Shown piece after piece: positions 1 to 11,988 of a stretch of 64,000 bases of DNA. This DNA is from Sthenelais limicola (Eukaryota; Annelida; Polychaeta; Phyllodocida; Sigalionidae). The notes under the pieces were generated by a model. The model worked only from the letters and a program-made list of their open reading frames with translations, searched no databases and had not been told where the DNA came from. The stretch's first letter is position 1; each line of letters starts with the position of its first letter. The DNA is taken from assembly GCA_942159475.1 (NCBI GenBank), contig OW804100.1, positions 3,928,627-3,992,626 of the forward strand. The letters are read 5' to 3'. The position numbers and the translations under genes are program-made.

Positions 1-290
1 GGGCATAAGCTGGTGCATAATCCCGAGGCGATGCCATGGGCACCAATGTCATATTATATCATATTACATTGTCAACTAGTATAGATCATTTTCCAAATTC
101 AGGGCTATTTGGAAGACCTGTATACTTTACCGATTTTTCCACATTTTACTTCATTTCAAGTCTGTACTATGTATTACACTTTGTAAACGTTTATGGAAAT
201 ACAAATATATTAGTATTATTATTATAATGAATAAATTATAGATGCAAGTATCATCGAAACCAGCTCAATAAAATTTCTTTAAAAAAAAAG
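1..290 (+). repeat. LINE-like 3' tail, fragment
   Basis: AT-rich sequence with GTACTATGTATTACACTTTG, GGAAATACAAATAT and an AATAAA followed by an A-rich run at 275-298, the usual look of a non-LTR retrotransposon 3' end. Coding part not present. Confidence 0.4.
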
Positions 291-817
291 AAAAAAAAGT
301 ACGTTATGCTTATAACGCATTTATAGGCAGTACAAACAGAACCTTCACAAAGTGTAATTACAATAATCTCAATTTCTTAAACACATTTTATTAACCAGGA
401 GATGCTGCTGACTGGCAGGAATTGATACAAATCCATGGAAAATAAAGGATAAAAACTCAGGTGACATTCGCAGATGTATCATTTATTTACGATAAATAAA
501 TACAATGGTCTTCTGAACACGAATGAATTAACACTTCTTCTAAATCTATGAAATAATATAAGTTTATAAGAATGAAGGCCATAGAGGATATTTATATAAA
601 TATGTAAAGTTCAAAACTTAATTAAAATGAGAACATTTGTATCTTCCAAAACAGACCAGTATGAAATGTTGGGTTCCTATATAAATTATATAATAATATA
701 AGCATTTACGGATAAAGTGAGATTTATATTGTTTTTACACTTGGGCTCCATACCCCATGTATAGGTCAGCAGGAACATCACCTGCGGGCGGCCTGGGAAA
801 GGTTAATAATTAAATGT

Positions 818-1082
818 ATGGGTCAGATCCTCAGAAAATGTACAATTTGCAGCTCTACACTTTTGGTAAATTCTGCTAAACTAGGCTGCACTTTGGTCAA
901 TACTAGGTAAATTCGAGTATATTTGGCATTGCATTGATTCTAGCAATCAGTTAGGTTAGGTTGAACTGATTTATGAACTTTATTTTCGTCTGTAATTTGG
1001 GTTATTTGAGAGGATTGGTAAAGGCCAATTTGAGACGATTGGTGAGGACCAATTGTACATTTTCTGAAAATCTGATCCGTAT
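818..1082. mobile_element. MITE family A, copy 1
   Basis: About 240-265 bp with inverted ends ATGGGTCAGATYYTCAGAAA / TTTCTGAAAATCTGAYCC. Other copies: 7016-7254, 12075-12318, 14174-14350 (partial), 44293-44535, 46741-46882 (truncated), 61254-61484. TA-flanked, non-coding. Superfamily not assigned. Confidence 0.75.
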
Positions 1083-1205
1083 ATTGTATAATGTATCTTG
1101 CCCTCAACCATTCCTGAAATAAGTAAGAATAAATGCCTAAAGAAATGCTATCAATAAAAAACCACAACAAAAACAATTTTCACATATAGTTGAAGTATAC
1201 GTTCC

Positions 1206-1211
1206 TTTATT
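1206..1211 (-). terminator. possible polyadenylation signal of the THAP gene
   Basis: Minus-strand AATAAA beyond the minisatellite; other AATAAA-like hexamers occur nearby (about 1280), so the choice is uncertain. Confidence 0.3.
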
Positions 1212-1572
1212 ATATCTTAACTGTTCTCCTCTATAAATGAGATTCACGTTAAGTACTAATATCAACACCTATTCACTTATTAAATAAATGCTAAAGTTCT
1301 GTGTACCCACGTCAGCACCAATCATCTTCAATGATACGTTTAAAGCAGCAACATTTAAACTTTATGAACCGAATACATTTTAGAATAGAGGAAGAATAAT
1401 CTTATGTTTCATTTAAGACAGTGTCTTCCCTTTTTCAGTAATTGATAACTCAAAAGATGCAATGAGTAAATTTCTCCCACAAGAACTTTAGATGAGATAG
1501 GTGATGCTCTCCCAGTTACGTTAAACAGAACTTTGTCAGCTCCGTATTACAGATGAATGACCCATAAGTTCA

Positions 1573-2791
1573 TGAAGTGTTGTTTCCAATACAGATGTAG
1601 CTGGTATCACTGGTATTCACCCACTATTTACCACATGAGTCATCATGTGTAGAAGTGTTGTTTCCAATACTGATGTAGCTGGTATCACTGGTATTCACCC
1701 ACTATTTACCACATGAGTCATCATGTGTAGAAGTGTTGTTTCCAATACTGATGTAGCTGGTATCACTTGTATTCACCCACTATTACCACATGAGTCATTA
1801 TGTGTAGAAGAGTTGTTTCCAATACAGATGTAGCTGGTATCACTGGTATTCACTATTACCACATCAGTCATCACGTGTAGAAGAGTTGTTTCCAATACTG
1901 ATGTAGCTGGTATCACTTGTATTCACCCACTATTACCACATGAGTCATTATGTGTAGAAGAGTTGTTTCCAATACAGATGTAGCTGGTATCATTGGTATT
2001 CACTATTACCACATCAGTCATCATGTGTAGAAGAGTTGTTTCCAATACTGATGTAGCTGGTATCACTGGTATTCACTATTACCACATCAGCCGTCACGTG
2101 TAGAAGAGTTGTTTCCAATACAGATGTAGCTGGTACCACTGGTATTCACCCACTATTACCACATGAGTCATCACGTGTAGAAGTGTTGTTTCCAATACTG
2201 ATGTAGCTGGTATCACTTGTATTCACCCACTATTTACCACATCAGTCGTCACGTGTAGAAGAGTTGTTTCCAATACAGATGTAGCTGGTATCACTTGTAT
2301 TCACCCACTATTTACCACATCAGTCATCACGTGTAGAAGAGTTGTTTCCAATACAGATGTAGCTGGTATCAGTGGTATTCACCCACTATTACCACATGAG
2401 TCATCACGTGTAGAAGAGTTGTTTCCAATACAGATGTAGCTGGTACCACTTGTATTCACCCACTATTACCACATCAGTCGTCATGTGTAGAAGTGTTGTT
2501 TCCAATACAGATGTAGCTGGTACCACTGGTATTCACCCACTATTACCACATGAGTCATCACGTGTAGAAGAGTTGTTTCCAATACAGATGTAGCTGGTAT
2601 CAGTGGTATTCACTATTACCACATCAGTCATCATGTGTAGAAGAGTTGTTTCCAATACTGATGTAGCTGGTACCACTGGTATTCACCCACTATTACCACA
2701 TGAGTCATCATGTGTAGAAGAGTTGTTTCCAATACAGATGTAGCTGGTACCACTGGTATTCACCCACTATTACCACATGAGTCATCACGTG
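1573..2791. repeat. about 76-bp minisatellite, roughly 16 copies
   Basis: Tandem unit with the core GTTGTTTCCAATACWGATGT and AGCTGGTAYCAC; copies differ by point changes and a 7-9-bp gap in some. Nearly every unit has an AP-1 consensus TGAGTCA (or TCAGTCR) next to CACGTG or CATGTG. It forms the 3' UTR of the THAP gene and provides its stop codon. Confidence 0.9.
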
Positions 2792-3011
2792 TCTCCCTCG
2801 TCACACTCAGACTCAGGATTGATCTCCAGCTTTATGTCTTTAGGCAAAGGTTCTTGATCATTATCACAGATTGTAGTAGAATGGGTGGAAGATGGTTCAG
2901 TAGCAAAGTCAACATTATCTTCCCCTACTTCCATTAATGTACATTCAGAGGCAAAGAGAGTAGCGCTTGGTTTAGTGCTGGGTCCAAGAGATGTTGTTCC
3001 TTTATCTTCAG
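2785..3011 (-). CDS. THAP gene last coding exon
   Basis: 75 codons ending LPKDIKLEINPESECDEGDT and TGA. The last two codons before the stop and the stop itself (ACG TGA) are the first bases of the 76-bp minisatellite, so the array replaced the original C-terminus or 3' UTR border. Acceptor TTTTAG. Confidence 0.78.
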
Positions 3012-6000
3012 CTAAAACATAGAAGAATTCTTATTTTAAGATCAGTAGAATATTGGGTGCATTGAGGCCAGAAGCTTGTGCAGAGTAATCTTGTTGGAGT
3101 GATATGCCTATTATATAAACCTGCCTTAAGTAGTAGATAGAAAAGGGACGTGTGAAAACATCCTTGAACGCGACATCATTATTTTCATATGTAAAGACAT
3201 TCTCTCCTTTTGGAAAGAGGGAATAACGGTAAAGATATACCTGGAATTTTGCCATAATAATAATGGAAATATCTGGGGAACCATCAGCTTTTACACCCTA
3301 TGCAGGTGAGATTCACCCATTCAGGGAAAGTATGGGCAGGGCTGCAAGTTGGGGTGTTCAAAATTGAAGGAAACGTTTCTGAGATAAAAATATGCTTTAC
3401 AAAGTGCTTACAACTGAAAGGATTATGCATATAGACATATACATTCGAAATGAATGTTAGCTAAATAACTTTATTGTCAATATTTTATTTGCCATACAAC
3501 ACTGAGAAACTGTCCAGAGCTCACCAACCTGTTTTAACACTTGGATTTTCACCAGGAGCGATTTGGATAACTCGAAGCCCATCTACAGTTGTAAAATCAG
3601 GATCCATAGCTTCATGTTTAATCACTGGCTGCTCCAGGCTGGGGTCGGTACATACTGGCTGGTCATCCGCAGATATTCCAACCGGTTCATCGTTCTAAAG
3701 TAAAGCAGAGGCAGTTAGATAGGAGGAAGTGGTATCATGTACTTGTAACTACATGAAGGCAAGAAGTTTAGACTATGATGGCAAGTTGGGCTGATGTAAC
3801 GAAAAGAAATGGTCAGCTAATAATTCAGCTAAATATTTTGTGCATGTAGAAATGAATCTGGACTGACGATTGACACTTAAAAATGTTTTTAATGCAATTA
3901 ATGTCCAATACACTGAACTATATGTGACGATGCTACTGACAAGACACTGAACAAGCTATCAGCATTACCTTATGAACTAGCCACTACCAATGCCTTATAT
4001 CTGCTAGTGACAATACCAAACGAAAACGATACAATACGCCGTTACAACTCATACGTTTCATGTTTACATCTAACTTGAAAGGTAAAAACAAATAAAAAAA
4101 AAGGCTAAAGCTACCTGGGTTGACTCCATCATCTCCCCACCAGTAGCCTTGGTAGCAAGTTCTTTCACAATGTTGTTGTCCGTCTGATGCGGGTGACTTT
4201 CATTTTCTGGCGGCTCTTGTTTGACATGGATCTGATGTTCAGCTTCAGCTGACTGTGAGTGGGGAATAACCTTGCCATCAAGTCCAGTTTCTGCTAAGCT
4301 ATAACAACCGATGATATGTCCCAGACCTTTAGTCTCTGATAAGCCAGGTTTGAACTCAGTCTGACCTTCAGTAGTTAATAAACCTCTGGCACTAGTGGCA
4401 CTAGTGGCTTTACCTTCAACTACTGGAAAGGGCAGGGCAGCATTTATATTCTGAGTTGGTGGAATAAGAAGGTTGGTATTGGTATTGGGTTCATACACTG
4501 ACAACTTCTCATTGAGTCGTGCAACTTGTTCCTCTAGATCAATGATCATATTAGCCATCGACCTAATGATCTTGTTCTTCTCCTGGAGCAGGGCTTGTAG
4601 AGAGGCTACATCAACAGGGAGGTTGTTGTTGTTGGCGTGTTGGCTAGGGACGGGAACACCCGGTACAGCACTTGGAACTGAAAGGAAATAGGAGTGAGTG
4701 AGTGCTTTACGCCCTTATCAACACATTTAAGATGGTTATATCAAGGGCGGGAGAGCTGAGAGGGAGTGAGTGAGTGAGATTGGTTGCTTTACGCCCTTAT
4801 CAACACATTTAAGATGGTTATATCAAGGGCGGGAGAGCTGAGAGGGAGTGAGTGAGTGAGATTGGTTGTTTTACGCCCTATCAACACATTTAATATGGTT
4901 ATATCAAGGGCGGGAGAGCTGAGAGTGAGTGAGTGAGATTGGTTGCTTTACGCCCTTATCAACACATTTAATATGGTTATATCAAGGGCGGGAGAGCTGA
5001 GAGGGAGTGAGTGAGTGAGTGAGTGAGATTGGTTGTTTTACGCCCTATCAACACATTTAATATGGTTATATCAAGGGCGGGGGAGCTGAGAGGGAGGCAG
5101 TTTATGATCTATCCCAGGAAATAGAGATAGAGAAGAAGGGGGAGAGAGACAGAGAAAAGAGAATATCCAAAAATCAGTGTTATATTATTTCATTCCGGGT
5201 TCCATGCCTGTACTAATAGCTATTCTTCGACAGAAAGAAAAAATATTTCATGTAATCTTATTTTCTTGTGATAAGTGTGCACTACGTGCAATTCCTATTG
5301 AGTTTCACCAGAGGTAATTATAGACATGCATGTCTAATTAGACAACATTATGCTGGTCAAAACATTTCATGATCTGTAATTGCAACACATTTAATTTAGA
5401 AGTCATGGACAATAATTACCATCAAGATTTTCTTCAGCATCATGAGTTTGTTGGAACTGATCCTGGTCCACCGAATCTGTTGACATTTCACTAGCTGTGT
5501 CTGTTTCACTGAATGGGAAATGTTGAAGAATTTTAACACTTTTTAAAAAACAATTGCAGTTGACATGCTTGTATCACTAGAAATGTAATAAAAAATGTCC
5601 GAAATGTTATAATAAGAAAGAAATACATTGCATTGACACAAGCCATCTTTCATATGATGCATTTGATTTTTATTAATCATTTATACAAGCTATGATATTA
5701 GTGAAAACGTTCTTGCAATTCAATTCAATAAAAATGTGCCAAATATTTGTACACAGTATGTCAGACCTGAACTGAATCTATTCAAACATGCACTGTAATA
5801 GACATGCACATCCTCTATTGATATCTAATATTTAATTTAATGATACCCTTTAATCTAATTTAATAATACACTTAAAGTATAGAATGATAATGCAGGGAAT
5901 ATTGTCAAGTTAATAAAATGATACCCCCATTTGATACATCAGTGAAATTGCATTATACTTACTAGGGACAGTCAATGTTCTCTATCTTACAAGCAGAAGA

Positions 6001-9000
6001 TCCAGAGGGCATAGGTGTTGATAGAAGTACTGCAGATGGTTCATTCCTATAGTATCCAAGAAGGGAAATATCACACTGATGAATCAATAGTTTGTTCTCT
6101 AGAAATCCATAGATTTCCATTACTGCTAGATTTCCTAAAACCATTTGCTCATTTATAGTTATCACAACCACACTTAACTTTGTGATTTAAGAGTAGGAAG
6201 ACAGTTTTTTCTATTAACTGCAAATAAAAAACCAATACTTCTTGCAGAAAAGGTGCCATAGCAATGCTAACCAAGGAACAATATTTTAGAATGGGTCTAC
6301 ACTTTGAAAAAACAAGGATGCAAGAATCTTATTTCTGTACCTATTTTAGGCTCTCAAATCCATTTTATTGTTCAGAATTCTTTGAAGAACGTTCTATTAT
6401 GTACAATCAATGAACCCACAAAGCAAAGTCAAGTCAACTATGAAATGGGTTAAAAAGGTATTTCGATCAGACGTTGTGGATCTTAGAATTAAAAATATTA
6501 GTTTTGGACATTAAGAATAGATTTGAGCCAGATAATGATATTTCGGAGAAATTTCGGCATTTTCTCAGTTGCTTAGCAACTATACACAGCCTAGCAACCA
6601 TGGAATTGTCTGAAATAGTTACCTAAATCAGAGATGTACAGAGAAATACTTAATAGATTTATTACACATTATTAGTTAGAATCAGTATTTCCAGGGAATG
6701 CCCAAAATTTCATTGAAAAGATGTTACCATGGCAGCAGAAGCCAAGAAAACATTTTTTTAGAATGGGTATATATCTAAATGTAATCAGCATACCACGATC
6801 TATCACCATACCATATTTCATGCTTTTGAAGGAAATGATAACTTAGGTAAGACTATCAAGAGGTGGCGTAATAAGTGTATCTATCGCCCCTATGGGCTCA
6901 TGTGACATTGTCCCAAAAATAGTTAAATTTTTACTTAAAATTCTACACTTTAAACCAATTGGAACAATGTTCGCACCTGCCATCTACCAGACTAAAAGGT
7001 GTCACCAGGATATATATGAGTCAGATTTTCAGAAAATGTACAATCTACAGTTCTACACGTCTGTCAAATCCTACTAAATCAGAGTGAAAAATGATAAATA
7101 CTAGGTATATTTGAGTATATTCTGTATTGTATTCATTCAATAAATCTGTCTGGTTAAGTTAAACTGTATTTGGAACCTGATTTTCGTCTTAAATTAGGGT
7201 TATTTGAGGGGATTGGTGAAGGACAATTGTACATTATCTGAAAACTTGACCCATATGATGAAAGTTCCCATTTAAACAGCTTTTAAAGAGTCAATTGTAG
7301 CCGCGATAACCCACACTATGATTGACTTGCTATCTGCATGCAAGCCATAGAAGAACTATCGCTCTTCTGTAACAACATTCATTCATTTTTTAAATAAAAG
7401 GGTCTGGAGCTGAACATTACAGATATGAAGATGGTTATCATCTATGATATGATTCCCGATAGTCTTGAGACCATATTTCTTTCGGTTCTTTAATTGCTCA
7501 GCTTGAGTCGGCGCAACCCTGGCCTTAGATAATTTGTTTTCAAGTTGTGCTAATAGTATCTTTCAGCAACCCACCTTTTCGCAGGGCCTTGACTTTGGAG
7601 CTTAGGTACAGGAAGCTTATATTGCTGTTGAAGCCACTCATGATATTGTTTCTCCTTCTTGGGGTCCTCCTGCAGTTTTCTCCTTCTCTTGACGAGGTGC
7701 TGTAAGTTGGATTTGACTGACTTCAACTTGTCCGAGTCCGGCTGGAAATCACAAGGAAGTTAGATAGAAAATGAATTAAAGAAAATAACTGGACATAAAG
7801 GTTATGAATTAAGAGATCTAAACATAAAATTAATTGATATAACTTGAAAAGAAATAAGAACACCATAATTGAACTTAATCATTATGTTGGATTCCAGGAA
7901 ATTAAAGAAATTGGACAAGCACCCATGGATGGCTGGCATCAAACTACTAGTACTTTTACACTAAAGTATCACTCTAACATATTCATGATATTGCTCAGCC
8001 ACAGCCATTTACGTCATATTCTACATTAATAGAGACATTGAATTTTAATTTCCCATTAAGATCTACTCTTTGTCTCATATTCTCAATCTCAATCTGAAGG
8101 GAATTTCAGATGGATCATGGAACTTGTCTCTTTGATTGCGTCCATTGGTGAGTGACATACTCCAGTGGATGCATGCATACACTACCGGGACTCCCCTCCA
8201 CTCAACCCCCGTGAGCGGGTGCCGATGTTTGGGCCTACAACTGTGGTTCTCTGAACTCAGACCTGACCCCAGTTCCAGTACTGCCGAAGCACCAGCAGCA
8301 CCTGTTCTACCCCATTCCCCACCAATTCGGATTACTCCTATTGAACTTAATCATTATGAACTCAGAAAAATGTGTAGTCTGATAGTCAATTAATTAATAC
8401 CATAGTCAAATCCTTGTTGGTGCATTAGATATATGTGTGCAAGCAGTTATTTTGAATTGGTTTTTATAAGGGTGGGCAGAAAAACTGTTGAACCTTGCTC
8501 CTTCTCCAACTGACGAGATGTAGGGGTCACCCAAGCAGAAGGAAGTAGTAGTAAACTGTAATTACCCCTAGATGGTGTATAGAGAACTATCTGCTGCTGC
8601 ATCACAAAGCACCAAAACTATTAAAAGTTAAATGAAGTTAAAATTTCAGACCAATGCATGCTTACTGCACAATGAAGCACACACAGCATGGTATAATATT
8701 TCTTACAATAAATATAATTATTTGTTACAAACCTGCATTCCACATGCTGAGAGAATAAGTTTACAAGCATCCTCTTTTGCCTTATTATTCTTCCAGATTT
8801 GTAGTACACACTCATTTGTAGGTGGGCTGTCATATTCACTTGCTACTGTTGGCAATGGTAATAAAGGCGTTGCAACTTCATTCTGTTTCTTTTTCAGTTT
8901 TCTTTCTCGCAATCTGTTGTATCGATCGATGGCATTCTTTTTGGGTCGAGTAGTTGACTTCGATAGCACCTCTGGAGGTGCTAGTTTTAATGAAGGTGCC

Positions 9001-11923
9001 CAGTCAGGATGGGTAGTATCATGTAGATAAGCAGGTTTTCCTTTAAAGAAAGAATAGGTTTAGCAGTAGTAAAAGATATCAATAAGACGGGGACTCCCGA
9101 GGAGGAAAAAGAAAGAAAAGAAACTCACAATGTGTGTAAATTACACATAGCGAAAACTTACTTTCAATGACTTCCATATACACCATACACACTGATTTAA
9201 ACCTGTGAACAATTGTATTATAGTGCAATATATACAGCTTACACAATCTAAATAAAAATTCCTGTCCTATAAACTACAAAAATTTTGATAATAATACCCA
9301 GAAGTGCTTAATGCACATTGTGAGTAAAAATGAAAATCCAAGTTTGAACCCTTTACTAAATTTGGGGTAAATTCTCGCCAATAGTAGAATTGACCATGTA
9401 CAATAGGGCACTTCACAAATAGGTAGAGGGCTTCCCTAGCAGTGGTGACCTTGACCCTTGGTCAGGCTCAATGCGGGCACTTTTGCCGTCGGCGGATACC
9501 ATCACTATAGAAGTCAAACTTTGCCGCCTTTTTCTTCCAATACAATTTGTCAACTTTTGTCAGGGCCTGTGTCAGAGTATCCACCAAAATATGAAGTGAG
9601 AAAAGCACACACCCTGGGGATGGCAGGGCCAGGGGAGAGGGATGAGTGTGCACAGAGACGATGTATAGACTTGCATTATGACTCTCGGGCTTCGGATCTT
9701 GGATTGTACCGATACATGTTTGCGGAAAGGAAATGTGTTTTCTTCAGGAATGTTTGTTGGTGAATACTCTCATCCCATTGTATGGAAATTAATATAGTGA
9801 AATAAATGATTGACTTCAGGTTGCGAGGTTGTGCTATGCAGGGTCTCTACTAACTGAAATCATGCACTTGCCCACATGACTAGAAGAGAATAAAAATCAC
9901 TTCTCCTTATAGATATCTCGGTGTCCTGATGCCTAAAATCGACAAACAATATAGAGTGACAAATCCACATGGGATTCTGGGGACAAGGGACACTGCTCAT
10001 CCTTAGCAGGACAAATCGACACAGGACGCGGGACAAAATGTCCACTCGCCGGCCACAGGATGAGTGGCCAGGTGAGATCTACTAGTCCTTACCAAATTTT
10101 GGTCGCCTGGGGTGAGCGAGCGAGTGAAGAGCCCTGCTGTGATGGTACTGAGTTGGGGGATGTTAATGTGGTAATGATTTAATTAATAATGATTTAAATA
10201 TTGTATTTAGATGTATTTAATCAAAGAGTTTCCAGGAAAAGTCTTCATGTCAAATAATAATTCTTACCCCCATACTGACTCAATGTAGCACTCTGTAGGT
10301 GATCGTGTTGTGATGTGTCAGCTACAGAGCAAAGCTCCATTTTGTCTTGGGACTGTGCAAGTCTATGGATAGGAGAGATGACCTTTAGGATATTTGATGG
10401 GCTCTTGTGAGGGGAAGTTTTCATTCCAGGGAAAGCAATTGGGAATAGGTAATCCATTCTTTCTGGTTAACTCAGAAGAAAAATGGAGTGAGCAAATTCT
10501 AGTATGTCTAGTGGGTTGCCACTTAACAGGTCTCCTGACCGCTTTGACCCACTTAGGTCGGTCCCCAGAGTTGTTTGACCGACCCTTACATGGAAATGGA
10601 TACATTTTCACTCCTTTCATCCATGGATATTTCACCAGATTTTTGTTTTTTCGTGTGTCTGACTTACAGCCAGGTACACAGCAATTATGGCTCACCATAT
10701 TTTTGGTGGATGGGTGAAAAATTGACAATAAATATTAGCAAAAGTATGATACAAAATCCCTTTGCCTACTGTGACATAGGCCTACTCAGACGCCAGACTT
10801 CAAAAGTGCCCGCATGCCAGTAATGACCTGCGCAGTGAGAATATCTGAGGACTTCCGGTCACCTCAGCCAGTACCCTGTTACTAAACGTTAGTCTACCTT
10901 CAACAAAGTGATCAGAGCAGATCCTGGTGTTTACAGATGGCGTGAAATCCTTTCGATTTATCCTTGCAAGCCATAAATTTCGGCGCCGAATGGTTATCTC
11001 CTTTGTTTCGTCTCCTTCCCATGTCCGCACAAGAGGGATACTAAAGAACCTCCGTTTTACAGGTGCATGTTTAGAGGCGTTATTATGACACCCAATAATA
11101 ACGCAGTATTTACCCATCGTTTAGCCGTACCTCCATGCTTAGCCTGAAAGATGGCCGCCCGGGGGGGTTTCCCTGGGTGGGTGACGTCATTGAAAAGTAC
11201 GTAAGCATCAGTCCCGGCCCGTCAGCGCCGCGCATGAGTCTGTTGCATTCGTTAACTGGTGAAATTATTAAGAATGATACAAGCCTCTAAAAAAAGGTGC
11301 AGTCGATTTTAATGTCAGAAATGTTGTTTTCATGTTCCCAAATGCTGTAATAGTTCTGCGTGTCTGGGAATAATCGAACAAATTGTATGAGAAGTAACAA
11401 CGCAGAAATTAATTAAAATATTTAAATATTCTGGTTGCAGCCTATGTAGGTTTCCGAATGCATCCGCAGGCTTTCAAACCACATGTTTACCAGATGCGCG
11501 AATCTAGCGCTAGATGTAGTGCAACTACGTATAGGTTAGGTCAGTTGATATGGAGTCTGGGATGACGAAACACTAGACCTAGAACCTATTTACTCACCCA
11601 AAATAAGACATTATAAGGCCTACATTATTTACCGGGCTAGTTGTACAAATACCGTTGGAATTTAAGTTGATACCGTATAAAGGATTACCTTCAATGAAGT
11701 GATCAGAGCAGATTTTAGTGTGCCTCGATGGCTCAAAACCTTTTCGGTTTATCCTAGCGATCCATTTCTTTCTCCGCTGCTGGCTTAGCTCCTTTGTTTC
11801 TTCACCCTCGTATTCCCGGACAACAGGGATACTAAAGTACCTCCGTTTAGGGAATATTTTGGTAGCTTTGCTCTTAGAGTTAGGTCTATTCTTACACCCG
11901 TGTACAACACAGCTATACACCAT
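2785..11923 (-). CDS. THAP-domain protein gene with three alternative THAP first exons
   Basis: Seen: minus-strand exons 9040-8733, 7741-7575, 6046-5963, 5508-5420, 4677-4115, 3694-3529 and 3011-2785 join in one frame to a TGA at 2785-2787. Any one of three upstream THAP exons (A 11923-11689, B 11117-10898, C 10698-10383), each ending in phase 1, fits the first body exon, giving 612, 607 or 639 residues. Known: THAP is a C2CH zinc DNA-binding domain related to P-element transposase, found in transcription regulators. The body has DWAPSL (the AVPTIF-type end of THAP), a coiled coil (ALLQEKNKIIRSMANMIIDL) and three SUMO-type psi-K-x-E sites (VKQE, IKHE, IKLE). Inference: a nuclear transcription factor with swappable DNA-binding modules. 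No specific THAP orthologue is recognised. Confidence 0.8.
3529..3694 (-). CDS. THAP gene body exon 7
   Basis: 55 codons plus one base; acidic, with EQPVIKHEAMDPDF (SUMO-type IKHE). Acceptor CTTTAG, donor ACAG|GTTGGT. Confidence 0.75.
4115..4677 (-). CDS. THAP gene body exon 6 (coiled coil, SUMO motif)
   Basis: 187 codons. A heptad-rich segment (ALLQEKNKIIRSMANMIIDL, then EEQVARLNEKL) gives a dimerising coiled coil, as in many THAP proteins; then a polar linker and IHVKQEPPENE, a SUMO consensus. Acceptor TTTCAG, donor CCAG|GTAGCT. Confidence 0.8.
4693..5095. repeat. minisatellite, 5 units of about 80-90 bp
   Basis: Unit: GAGTGAGTGAG, GATTGGTTGCTTTACGCCC, TATCAACACATTTAA, ATGGTTATATCAAGGGCG. 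Lies in a THAP-gene intron. The CGCCCTTATCAA/TTATATCAAGGGCG parts are inverted, so each unit can fold. Confidence 0.88.
5420..5508 (-). CDS. THAP gene body exon 5
   Basis: 89 bp, acidic: ETDTASEMSTDSVDQDQ then THDAEENLD. Acceptor CATTCAG, donor GATG|GTAATT; phases consistent with both neighbours. Confidence 0.65.
5963..6046 (-). CDS. THAP gene body exon 4
   Basis: 84 bp, NEPSAVLLSTPMPSGSSACK, with acceptor ACTATAG and donor CCCTA|GTAAGT. The split codons on both sides agree with the neighbours. No domain. Confidence 0.62.
7016..7254. mobile_element. MITE family A, copy 2
   Basis: Inverted ends GAGTCAGATTTTCAGAAAAT and GAAAACTTGACCCAT; in the THAP-gene intron 6047-7574. Confidence 0.75.
7575..7741 (-). 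CDS. THAP gene body exon 3
   Basis: PDSDKLKSVKSNLQHLVKRR then EWLQQQYKLPVPKLQ; very basic and helical. Acceptor TTCCAG, donor AAAAG|GTGGGT, phase 2 out. Confidence 0.75.
7868..8358. repeat. 19-bp direct repeats bounding a 450-bp insert
   Basis: ATTGAACTTAATCATTATG at 7868-7886 and 8340-8358 flanks a segment with a GC-richer right half. The repeat length resembles a retroposition target duplication, but no poly(A) is present. In the THAP-gene intron 7742-8732. Confidence 0.4.
8733..9040 (-). CDS. THAP gene body exon 2
   Basis: Begins (G)KPAYLHDTTHPDWAPSL, the segment that follows the zinc core in most THAP proteins, then basic DRYNRLRERKLKKKQ and an acidic/Leu stretch. Acceptor TTAAAG, donor GCAG|GTTTGT, phase 1 in, 0 out. 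Confidence 0.85.
9041..10382 (-). other. THAP-gene intron with no recognised feature
   Basis: Between body exon 2 and THAP exon C. GC-mixed, with several small unsupported frames (for example 9458-9763) that show no domain. Acceptor of body exon 2 at its low-coordinate end. Confidence 0.4.
10383..10698 (-). CDS. THAP first exon C (divergent, longer)
   Basis: True ATG at 10698 (MVSHNCCVPGC). C-x3-C, PKWVKAVRRPVKW, and C-x2-H in ICSLHFSS, then about 30 further residues up to donor AAAG|GTCATC, phase 1. It lacks the IP.VR..EG signature of A and B and has no obvious promoter of its own, so it could also be an internal exon of the B transcript. Splicing into 9040 is frame-compatible but unproven. 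Confidence 0.72.
10898..11117 (-). CDS. THAP first exon B
   Basis: ATG at 11117; CVIIGC, FFSIPLVRTWEGDETKE, RRNLWLARINRKDF, ICSDHFVE. Donor GAAG|GTAGAC, phase 1. Closest relative is exon A. Preceded by a CRE/YY1-like promoter block at 11148-11189. Confidence 0.88.
11148..11189 (-). promoter_or_regulatory. promoter-like block upstream of THAP exon B
   Basis: AAGATGGCCGCC (YY1-like, 11148-11159), GGGGTTTCCC (11164-11173) and CRE TGACGTCA (11182-11189), within a CpG-rich stretch that continues to about 11240, 30-75 bp upstream of the exon B ATG. Confidence 0.62.
11689..11923 (-). CDS. THAP first exon A
   Basis: ATG at 11923; C-x4-C (CVVHGC), central FSIPVVREYEGEETKE, W of RKKWIARI, and C-x2-H of ICSDHF. 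Donor GAAG|GTAATC, phase 1, which joins cleanly to the exon at 9040 (HFIEG + KPAYLHD). Strongly similar to exon B in the IP.VR..EG.ETKE and ARINRK segments, so the two arose by duplication. Confidence 0.88.
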
Positions 11924-11988
11924 TGTGAACCGTTCAGTTAAACCTTATCTCTCAGATAGGAGTGTGTCCACTCGCTTCCATGACCAAC

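Noticed and set aside
1573..2791. CRISPR-like array
   Set aside because: Units are contiguous with no unique spacers, in an intron-rich animal genome; an ordinary minisatellite.
8136..8393. 85-aa plus-strand ORF with a Pro-rich part
   Set aside because: No domain, no splice partners; lies within the insert bounded by 19-bp repeats.
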